DNA of 64,000 nt, from the NCBI GenBank assembly GCA_963682175.1, contig OY821789.1, positions 8,556,001 to 8,620,000 of the forward strand. The letters are read 5' to 3'. The stretch comes from Triglochin maritima (taxonomy: Eukaryota > Streptophyta > Magnoliopsida > Alismatales > Juncaginaceae). This document shows positions 54,960 through 64,000 of the stretch, one piece after another. Each line of letters starts with the position of its first letter. Position 1 is the stretch's first letter. Under the pieces are notes generated by a model. That model worked only from the letters and a program-made list of their open reading frames with translations, searched no databases and had not been told where the DNA came from. The position numbers and the translations under genes were made by a program.

Positions 54960-55925
54960 TCCTCCAAAGTAGGGTCAGAAATGTCTCACTAATTGTTCCA
55001 CACGCTTATGAATCCATCACACTCTGCACATGCAACTCTTGTCTAGTCGTTCGGCATCAAGTCCTTAAACTCCAAGAACGAATGCGCAATCCGTACTGCC
55101 CTTCACATCCACTCTATATAAGATCAAAATAAGCGTCAATTAACAATAAAAACAAAATATATTAATAATATAAATTGATTAATAAACTTACCGCATCGAC
55201 ACATGTCCTATCCGGTAGTCTCTCAGGGCTTTCGACGATACCGCGCACGAGAAATGGATGTGAGTACCGATGAAACCAAGACAAATAATCTGCATCACAA
55301 GTGGAGGAGTCGCCACTACGTGCGAGATTGGCAAGAACAAGTCGGGCTCCTCTCGGAAATGTGCTCCAAATTGATTCTGCGGTCGACGCGGGGTATCTTA
55401 GGTCGTACGTCGCCGAACTCTCAGACCTCACTACATGCTCTACCATCGGGATGTCAATCGGGATCACCTGAATGTATCATAACTGAGGCATATAAGGCTC
55501 GATGATATCCCGATAACGAATATAATCACCCATCAATAAGGTTCCCGACACCTCCACAACAGGGTCAGGACCATAAGACAACCACTCCACCTAAACGTTG
55601 ACATGTTAATAATAATAATAATAAAACAAATACAAATAATATAAAGTCTTATACCTGCGACGCATTCATCTGATATAGCCGTTTACGAATGGAACGTAGT
55701 CGCTCCTCGCCCTTATCGTCGCTCCTGAATCAATGATTTTCTACTCCCGATGCGGGCGGAAATGAGGAAAGTACTCATATATCCAAGCCTGCAGCAACGT
55801 AAGACAACCCGCAACACCTCCACAATCTGTACGGGTAGCTATCCCCAACTAGCGATACAAGTATGCCAACATCGCCGACCCATGATTCCTCACCAATGGT
55901 ATCCGGGTACCTAGCCTCCAATATC
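54960..55925 (-). pseudogene. Plant-mobile-domain (PMD/MAIN-like) gene relic
   Basis: Minus-strand exon-like pieces, from right to left: GEESWVGD, QLGIATRTDCGGVAGCLTLL, QAWIYEYFPHFRP, then VEWLSYGPDPVVEVSGTLLM, GDYIRYRDIIEPYMPQLWYI, then ARLVLANLARSGDSSTCDAD and YLSWFHRYSHPF. This is the C-terminal pattern of plant mobile-domain proteins, known from MULEs and host MAIN/MAIL genes. The N-terminal part is missing where an LTR begins at 55931, and stops interrupt the frames. Its convergent position to the transposase relic mimics the layout of the MULE at 12.5-20.9 kb, so both may belong to one old element. Confidence 0.65.
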
Positions 55926-55930
55926 TCACA

Positions 55931-57163
55931 TGGTATTCGTGTCCCTATGTATGTGTATATTTTAATTTTTTTAATACAAGCATACATGATCGATTTCATA
56001 TTTTCAGCAATTTTATGTACATTATTTTGTGTTTATTCTAATATCATGCAATCTTACATATATTAAAATAAATCGAAAAAAGATGATCATACCCAAAAGT
56101 TCTCTAAAACCTTTTCGAAGATCCGGAGTTGCGTTGCCCGTAGAATCGCCCACCGATTCGCCTCCAAGTCTTCAGCAAACTCTAAATAAGATTAGAGAGA
56201 AAGAAGCTAGTCAATCAATCTCTAATTAAGCTTACAATCTAGCTAATAACCCCTCTAAAGCTTCTTGAGAATTTAATCTCCAAAAGCTTGAAATAATTAA
56301 GGAATTTTCGGATGGATTAATATGGTGGTTAGGGAGAGAAGTTTTTGCAGTAATTAAAACAAGGAGGGAGAGAAGACCTATTTATAGGGTCTCCCAACAC
56401 CTACATCATGGGCTAATCACTAACTCATGATCTCTTGTTTTTCTCTCCCTAAAATCAATCACAATTTGACACATAATCATCCACATCCACATTTAACCAT
56501 AATTGGAATAATTCCAATACATGATTAATACTAATTCCTTATTAATTCCAGCAAAACCGTATTAACCGTTTTTTGTCTTTTACCAAATTTTGGATTTATA
56601 TCCAACAAAATTTGATTTTTGGGGTTTTTAGCAAATTCATATATCATGTAATATATTATTCTATGTAATGTTAAATTATTACACCCCATAATATATACAT
56701 CTTATATGAATTTATTCATGATTTTAATTATGTCATTTTTCGTGATATATTAATTTTATTGATTCACCACATGTGTCTCTTTTCAAATGAAACCCGACAC
56801 ATCACATGAACTCAAAATCAATTTTCTTGTTTCCTAGTTTTGTGGTGTGACCTATAGAAGGATCTAAGTTAAATTGATAGCGATATTAAACACTTAGTAT
56901 CTCAAACTATAAGGGGTATCTAGCTACACATTATAGTTACCCAATTAGGATATATGTCTTGTTTCACTCGAACTAAACACGGTCCATTTAGTGATGTAAG
57001 TGCACCACTTGTGTCCGTCTCTTGCCTCATGATATTGAGAATATATACTAAGTAGAAATGTGTCACATTTGTATTATATTCATTTCTTGATCTCTTTAAG
57101 CTAATTATAACTATGTAACTTAACTCAAGCTACATTGTGCACATTATAATTTTGCTCTATCAA
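55931..57163 (-). mobile_element. Truncated copia LTR of the same family, lacking the decamer array
   Basis: Begins TGGTATTCGTGTCCC and follows the family LTR (tctctaaaac, gatccggagttgcg, tctccaaaagcttg, tatttatagg) until cattataattttgctctatc, where it stops well short of the LTR end. At the place where the other copies carry CGGTCGACCG units (about 56553-56590) it reads ccgtattaaccg and continues with the flanking sequence. Confidence 0.75.
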
Positions 57164-57165
57164 AA

Positions 57166-57549
57166 CTCTCAGCCGGTCGCAACTCCACGCGCATGTAAAC
57201 CACCATATACGCCTTGTCGTGCCTCCTTCGAGCTCGTGTCCATCGCCTTTACACGTCGGAGCTCCGTCGCCGGAAAAGTGGGACAAGAGGGGAGAAGAGA
57301 TGGATGAGAAGGAGAGGGAGGTAGAGTTGAGAAAGAGAGAGGAGGAAAGGAGGAGTGTTCTCTTCTTATAATCCCACACCATCACATCCACCTTAGCCAC
57401 CACCATACCCTCTCCACTCACAACACCCCTAACCATACTTCCTCAACCCCCACCATACCTCTCACCTTACTCCCACAAGTCAAACCCCACCATAACCAAG
57501 ATTAGCACCTAATCTCCCATTAAGCTCTGATCTAGGTTTAGGTCTCACA
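57166..57549 (+). mobile_element. 3' part of a Ty3-type LTR
   Basis: Ends gatctaggtttaggtctcaca, matching the minus-strand end of the LTR at 3068 (ctaatctaggtttgggttctaaca). The body has the same caccaccatacc-rich composition as 9660-9800. Junction with the copia LTR at 57163-57166 is unexplained. Confidence 0.5.
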
Positions 57550-60380
57550 ATATGTCATTTCGAGATGAGAGGTAGTAGATCTCAGGGAGGCAGAGGATCT
57601 TGATGGGCGGTGGAACTTGACGGAGGTGGTGAAGTTCGACAGCGGCAGAATGAGAGTGGTGGCCAGAGGAGTTGTTGGGATTTGGAGTGGAGTTTAGTGT
57701 TGGGAATTATGTTGAGATTTGTAAATTCCACCTAAAAATGTGAAATTTTGTTTTGTCAATTTTGTATGAGGTTGAAATTTACAAATTTACAAATTTCAAT
57801 ATACCAATGGTATTTTCAAATGACGTATTTTGAAATTTTATAAAATTTAAAATTTCATAAAATATGAAATTTCATGTATGAGCAAAACATCCAAACACAC
57901 CATAAGCGAAATCTCAAACAACACTTTCATAGTTGAACACGTTTGCCAAATGGTTAACTTATGCTCCGTCTATATGTGGTAAGATTTATTTTTAATTTTT
58001 TGGAAAGTGATATGTGGTAAGATTTCAATGATATATGGTTACGTTGTCGCCACCATTGATTGAAATAACGGGTTGGTATTTCTTCAAACAAATTCCAAGG
58101 AACAAATTAGATATGGTCACATCAACAGACAAGACATAAGGTTTAATTAATTTGTCCCCAGTCAAACATCGACACACTACTTTTCTCCAAATCTTCCGTG
58201 TAGATGTGTACAGGATCTTTGTCGACGAACAGTAATATAATTTTTTTTGCTTAGCTTATTAGGTCATGAAAGAGAACCGGTAAATTGAGATTGACCACAC
58301 AATACGATTGAGAAAAAAATCCCTTCCCATCATTATTGTAAACTTAGAACACCATCATTTCCCAACGCAGGCACCAATTAATCAATTAGGAATCATTGTA
58401 GACTGTACCTATAGAATATAGAGTTACATTCTTTTTTACTTTTACTTCTTGTTTTGATTCCCCTACAGGAAAATCTTAATAGAAACAATATCATATCATG
58501 TTTGGAGCTTCACTAGGTATGAAGCCATTCGATAAAAATAGTTTTACAGCATATCCATTGACGAATTCCCCACTTAAACCGACAAGAGTCCAAGATTGCC
58601 GACAAAGACCTTGACGAAATCACGGCCATTGACATTAATCCTTGAGGATTTTAATTTGTTTCGGATAGAGCCATCACAAGATTTGAAGGATTCTTCATTC
58701 ACATAATTTTCTGGACGATTTTCCTGAAGTTGACTTCTGGGCAGCATGGAAGTCTTGTGTGTGGATGGTAATGCACTAATGCTTAGAAAAGTCTCCAATG
58801 ATATGTTTATAACGTCATCTACAGTTGTTTTTTTGGGTGTATTTTAGTACAATTACTCTGACGTACATTTTTAAAGGGTTTTTTCTTCAAGAAAGAAGAA
58901 AACTTCATGGATCTTCTGACGCATATTGCAAAACAGTAAAATTAACATTGATTGGTGTGGTATGACGCGTTAACAATTTATGTTAAGGTGATTATACAAT
59001 ACTATTCGACCCACGCAAGTCTGACATTAATCCTAGACTATTACAAAACAAGAGATAATCCATCAACCTAGCTACCCACTGGTCTGTAGGAAATCAAGAA
59101 TTCGGAGGTCCCTAATATCTCAGGGAGATTAGATGGACAACGACGTTCATGCCGAAATAGTCTTAAACATCGAGGACCACTAATCTGTAGGAAATCAAGA
59201 ACCCGAAGGTTCCTAAAATCTCAGGGAGACTAGATGTGCAACGACATTCAGGACATAACGGTCTTAAACGGTTTCATCTCCTTAATGTGTCCGAAAATCC
59301 TAGGGGTCAACGTTTAATTGATTTTATTAAAGCTCTTTTATTAAGTGGTTTTTGGGCTAAAGAAATGGTGATGAAATCCCCCACCTCATCTCCTATAGGT
59401 GACTACCCCCTAAGTGTTTTTCATACCTTAATCTAACAAACAACACACCAAACAAACACTCACCTCACTCTTGTTACAATGCAAGTCCTACTAACTAATG
59501 TGTGCTTTCTAATGAATGATGAGTGAAAGATAGTACGTACCTTACGTCAGCAATCTACGACAGAAATCGTAAATAAATAATAAATACGATGAATGCAAAT
59601 CTTATATGATGAATGACTTAGCAAATATTATCTAATCTTTTGTTTTGGGTTATTAAAGACCAAGTTGTTTAAGAGGGTTGATGAGTTAAACATTAAAAAA
59701 ATTCTAAATAAAAGAATATCTTAAGCATAAATAAACATTTGTCTAAATAAACATGTAACTAAATAAACATTTAAAATTTAGAATTGAAAATACTCCCACA
59801 AAGAAATCGTACGTACTAAATAAAAATTGTAAGAAATACTCCCACAAATAAAATGCTCCCACAAAAAAATTTACTTTTATGACTCTTTCTTTCCAGATCA
59901 TCGAAACTCCTAATAAATTGGGGATAACAATCTACAGACTACACACCCTTACATTTAACTTAAATCATGCCTACATTAATTTTGTCTCAATTCATGACAA
60001 TGTTCAAATTGGAACAAATTGATATAATTTTACATGACCGCACTCACAAAAGTTAATGAATAGATTGGACATGAAACCAAATGATCAAGTAAATTAAAAG
60101 GTTTGGTGAAGGCAAAACTTCACGGTTTCCATATCTTCATTTCTCCATCCTCTCCATATGCCAAAAAACAAATTAAAGTTCACGTATTCTTCAAATTTTC
60201 CTTTTTTCTCTCTTTACATTGGTCCTAATTTCTCTCCTTAGTGGTTATAAACATGTCTTTTTTCATTCATTAACAAAATCACGAAAATACGAATATATTC
60301 AAGATTAAAACCAAAAAATTGAAATGTTGCATTCACCAACAATAAACGACACGAGAAGTATACTAACATAGAAAAGAATC
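57550..60380. other. Intergenic DNA, no gene recognised
   Basis: AT-rich spacer with one clear tandem duplication (59081-59275) and no convincing coding region on either strand. Confidence 0.4.
59081..59275. repeat. Tandem duplication, about 101-base unit
   Basis: Two copies of ctgtaggaaatcaagaa ... ctcagggaga ... cttaaac, about 85-90 percent alike by eye. Confidence 0.8.
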
Positions 60381-60639
60381 GTTACTACAAGAAAAATCCG
60401 AAAATAAACCAACAAAAATAAACTTAACACTTACAATGGTAATGATGTGGAGAAAAATGGAGGAAGACAGAGGAAGAAGGAGAAGAGGGCCGGAGAAGGG
60501 GAGGAGAGGTTGGGCCGTCGCTGCGGTGCCGGAGACGGTGCAAATCGGTCACGGAGGAGGATTCGGTCGCGGGACGGCTAGGGTTTGGGTGAGTTTTCGT
60601 CTAAAATGATTGACAGAAAATGCGTCTGTTCGTTTTCTT

Positions 60640-60990
60640 TAAGTATTATAAACGTCGGATTTTATAAATAACCGACGTCTATACCCCGACGTCTATATGC
60701 AGGGATTATAGACGTCGGACATTTATAACATCTGATGTCTATAGGTCGACGTCTATACCTTATATACGTCAGCTGCACAAGGTATTCTAATACCTGACGT
60801 CTATTTGTCGACGTCTATACCCCATAGACGTCGGATAAACGCGGTAATACAATAGCCGACGTCTATATTACCACATAGACGTCGGTCGTAGTAACAACCG
60901 ACGTTTATGCTATGCTCTCCCTCCTAGACGTCGGCTGTTATAACAGCCGACGTCTATTTGGCGACGAGTAAAGTCTATTCTGCACTAGTG
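60640..60990. mobile_element. CACTA transposon terminus with palindromic subterminal repeats
   Basis: Reading leftward from 60990: CACTAGTGCAGAATAGAC, then about ten ATAGACGTCGG / CCGACGTCTAT units arranged as hairpin pairs. Same family as 4920-5073. Sequence further left (60450-60640) is GC-rich and may be internal to the element. No opposite terminus or transposase was found. Confidence 0.8.
60925..60956. repeat. Perfect 32-bp palindrome in the CACTA end
   Basis: The half TAGACGTCGGCTGTTA is followed directly by its exact reverse complement. It contains two GACGTC cores. Confidence 0.95.
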
Positions 60991-62800
60991 AGGACTACAG
61001 TTGAGCCCTACGGCTGTATCCTAGTCGGAGGGGCAACCCTCATGTTTTGTACAGTTTCACCGGAGTAGAATACCCAATGGAGCTAAGCGTTGAGGCTTTC
61101 TACCCACCCTACCTTGATGAGGGAAATTTGGATTTCTGGGGAAGAATTGAAGAATGAGGGTTTGAGTTTGGGAAAAAGGAAAAATTGAGTTTCATGAAAG
61201 AAAATAGAGAAGAAGATGAGTTGTAGAGACTTATAAAATTACTAGAATACACTTACTTAAAGTAAATGACTCAACCCTTCAGATTGAGATCAACGATTAA
61301 ATCATTGGGGACTCATTTTAACCTTCCCTGTATATATATATATTATATGAGTTGTACGAGTTCAAACATATGTATCATGAACTTAAATGAATAATACAAA
61401 AGTTTAAACGTACTAATTAATAGTTGACACGTGTGGAAATCATAACATAGACTACTTTTCCAATTTAGATTTTTGACAAAATTGCACTCGATATATGGTG
61501 TTCAACCTACTCAATTTATTTTTGCCAAAAAATATCATGAAAATAAAGAATATTCTTTATCGCGACCTTGCTGGCCGACTAGCTCTTCTTGAGAATCAAG
61601 ATAAATATTTGAACCCAAGGTCCCATTTCCCCAACCTTTCAAAGATTAGACAAAAAGGAATCTGCCGACCGTAATACATTTTATAATATAGATTTTATCT
61701 TCTCCAACGCTCAATCTTTTCCAAAAGCCAATTTATTACTTCTCAACAATGAATTTAGTCACTAACTTTAGGAATGCTCAATGTTGGAAGATACCCCTTC
61801 ACTTTTGATGACTTTCGTCATATAAGAGTGTGCAAGCAAAGTTGAAGACAAATTTGGGTAAATAAATGTTATCAAGCCTAGAGATTTTAAATTATTAACT
61901 TCTACCAAGTACATTTCGTAAACTACCTTTGTTTTTTGACTAAGTTTGAGTGATTGATAGATGCTGGTCAAATAATTGGTCAATGTAACAAATTGAAGAA
62001 AGAATTTAACATTAGTTTCCTTCTTTCACTTATGTAAATTTTGTGAACCACATTAGTGTTTGATGGTGATTTAAGTTTTTATTTGATAATGATTTCTTTA
62101 TTTACGCTCTCCCTAATACCTGAATTTTCCAACGCCAAGTACTACAAGAAGGAGAAAAATGATTATGAACGAATATATATTATACTAGCCAGTAACATGA
62201 AGAGGAATATGTGATGACTATTGAATAAGTACCACAGTTCTTTATCAAACAATTATTCAGTTGTTTTGTTGAGACAAATTGGTATGTATTATTGAAAATG
62301 AGAATTTCGTAGTGCTATGTATAATTGGAAATAATATGTCCCAGTTGAATACTGAATTTCTTCATTCACCAACCACATGGGCCTTAAGTAGATGTACACT
62401 CTACCAAATACGTATACGGTATAGATGTTATGTTGACAAAAGTTTGAAACTATTGATAACACTTTAACAACTCACCCTTTCACTAGCTATTAACTATATT
62501 ATGATCAGCACATAATTACGGAATAAAAAACCATCTCTCTCTGTATCTCAAATTTATAACTACCATGTCAAATATAAAACATATTTTGCCAAGATCTGAG
62601 AATACATTTTATACATCGTAACAAGTTCATCTATTTATTTTTTCATATTAAAGAACGTTTATTGGAAAATTGTTAAACTTGCATTTCAGAAATTTATTTT
62701 TAGAACAAGAATGAATCCATTCATTTCTTCTACGATGATTCTTTGGTCTTCCAAATAAAACTTATTAAAAACCTTTTAAATATATATATACAAGAATTCT
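60991..62800. other. Intergenic DNA, no gene recognised
   Basis: AT-rich, no supported coding region. A non-repetitive patch at 61000-61140 (ggagctaagcgttgaggctt) is less AT-rich than its surroundings but has no recognisable product. Confidence 0.35.
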
Positions 62801-62986
62801 CTAGTGAGCCCAGGGCTCAACTTTTCTAAATTAAACCCCCACAATATCCACCACTTATTTCAAATTGTAAGGTAAATTAAAAAAAAAACGGTTATGCTAA
62901 TGAATTGTGAGATTAACTGTAAATAAGATCCAATGGTGAGATTGTAGGGGGCTTAATCTAAATTTGATGAGCACTAGGCTCACTAG
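62801..62986. mobile_element. Short palindromic MITE, 186 bp
   Basis: Ends CTAGTGAGCCCAGGGCTCA and, inverted, CTAGTGAGCCTAGTGCTCA, with the inverted match continuing through AAATTAAACCCCC / GATTAAGCCCCC for about 50 bases. Superfamily unresolved because no target duplication is evident beyond the ends. Confidence 0.7.
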
Positions 62987-63427
62987 AACTTGACCATATA
63001 TATATATATATATTTTTGTAGTTCTAGAAAAATTATGGCTGAAGCCAGCAACAGCAGCCGAACACACATTCCAGCTAGCTACCACAATCGAACTTAACAT
63101 TTTGCGGTGACTAAACTATGTCAAACTCTTAGAAATATTAAATGTGAAGTTGAGCATCCAAGTGATGTACGAGTTGGATTCAACTTTACTTGAGTACACT
63201 TGTCGGCTTAAAGAGGCAAAATCACACCATAATGTAATCCAAACATACAAAACAACAATAATTAGAAAACTAACAAAATCTTGCTTTGGATTCTCATGTG
63301 AACTCTCCTAGCAAGTGGACCTCTTCCCACCAACCATTTTGACCCAACAAACCCATAGATTTGAATTCTCTCTACCATTTCTTAACCAATCCTTGTCATA
63401 CAAAACCAGCCCCTCTACTTTCCACAC

Positions 63428-63435
63428 TATATAAG
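63428..63435 (+). promoter_or_regulatory. TATA box of the BAHD gene
   Basis: TATATAAG, 90 bases upstream of the ATG at 63525, giving a predicted leader of about 60 bases. Confidence 0.65.
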
Positions 63436-63524
63436 TTCAACACCACTTCTAAGGACTTCAACAAAGTTCTTGTCTAGAGAAGTACTGAAGTGGGCTTAGT
63501 TAGTTTCACACAATCAATCACACC

Positions 63525-64000
63525 ATGAAGGTTAGGAAGGAAAGTTGTAGAATAGTTAGGCCTCACTATGGCTCCACCCCTGCCACTGAACAAACTGAGG
63601 TACCTCTCTCGGTTTTCGACACGATTCAATACAACATTCATGTTGCCGTAGTCTATGCCTACCGCCCACCCGTCCCATTGACCTCTGTAATCGAGAAGGG
63701 CCTCGCTATAGTCCTTTCTGAGTATAGAGAATGGGCTGGTGAGCTCAGTAAGAACGCAGATGGAAAACACGTGGTAGTTTTGAATGACAAAGGCGCTAGA
63801 TTTGTCGAGGCGTCGGTTGACGATGTCCTCGACAAATCAATCTTGTTCACCCCATCCACCACGCTGTTGAGCCTCCACCCTAGCCTTTATGGGGCGGAGG
63901 AGTTGGTTCAGGTCCAACTTACGCGGTTCAAATGTGGGTCTTTAGTGGTAGGCTTTACGGCCCACCACTTCATTGCCGACGGAAATTCCACCAGTAATTT
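63525..64000 (+). CDS. BAHD acyltransferase, 5' part, runs off the window
   Basis: BAHD enzymes move acyl groups from acyl-CoA to alcohols or amines in the cytosol. The open frame starts MKVRKESCRIVRPHYGSTPA and continues without a stop for 158 codons to the edge. It includes VPLSVFDTIQYNIHVAVVYA, the EYREWAGEL segment typical of the N-terminal half, LHPSLYGAEELVQVQLTRF, FKCGSLVVGF and the catalytic HHFIADG (H-x3-D, His about residue 149). The other family motif, DFGWG, would lie beyond 64000. The pattern most resembles the clade of agmatine/tryptamine hydroxycinnamoyltransferases that make phenolamides; acceptor specificity cannot be told from the sequence. Full members have about 430-450 residues, so about a third is present. 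Confidence 0.9.
   Translation, partial: MKVRKESCRIVRPHYGSTPATEQTEVPLSVFDTIQYNIHVAVVYAYRPPVPLTSVIEKGLAIVLSEYREWAGELSKNADGKHVVVLNDKGARFVEASVDDVLDKSILFTPSTTLLSLHPSLYGAEELVQVQLTRFKCGSLVVGFTAHHFIADGNSTSN

Noticed and set aside
61000..61140. Possible exon just outside the CACTA end
   Set aside because: No frame with a recognisable product and no matching splice signals that I could defend.

Overview
The window is nuclear DNA of a flowering plant, probably a eudicot. Evidence: AT-rich sequence, GT-AG introns, plant gene families (cytokinin dehydrogenase, signal peptide peptidase, BAHD acyltransferase) and layers of plant transposons (Ty3-type and Ty1/copia LTRs, CACTA, Mutator-like, hAT MITEs, LINE, SINE-like). 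I could not assign a species.

Layout. 1-2.7 kb: no gene seen. 2.7-9.9 kb: a cytokinin dehydrogenase terminal exon cut by a reverse-orientation Ty3-type LTR, a CACTA terminus, a GRF zinc-finger relic, and a solo LTR of the same LTR family (7604-9850, target duplication ATTAT). 10.8-29.4 kb (minus): a 12-exon WD40 gene whose exon phases all join to give 463 residues; its 10.2-kb intron 10 holds a hAT-like MITE and an 8.35-kb Mutator-like element (12519-20871). That element encodes a spliced FAR1-type transposase (+) and a decayed Ulp1-protease gene (-). 29.7-31 kb: LINE relic. 33.4-35.1 kb: solo copia LTR (duplication CAAGG). 37.4-37.8 kb: hAT-like MITE. 38.5-49.9 kb: fragments of a signal peptide peptidase gene, interrupted by a very young copia element (39786-49044, duplication ATAAC). 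51.9-55.9 kb: a second, dead Mutator-like transposase with an OTU-like tail, then a plant-mobile-domain relic. 55.9-57.5 kb: LTR fragments. 60.6-61 kb: another CACTA terminus. 62.8-63 kb: MITE. 63.5 kb to the edge: the 5' part of a BAHD acyltransferase gene.

Only the WD40 gene and the BAHD gene look like intact host genes; the element-borne FAR1-type transposase is also open. Signal peptide peptidase, cytokinin dehydrogenase, GRF and mobile-domain loci are fragments or frameshifted.

The most unusual structure lies in two short-motif systems. One is a palindromic decamer, CGGTCGACCG, with 29 exact copies that I counted, all inside LTRs of two unrelated retrotransposon groups; one copia LTR copy lacks the block at the matching position. 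The other is a GTCCGG-centred unit of about 22 bp that fills nearly every non-coding compartment of the Mutator-like element, with the two big arrays in opposite orientation.
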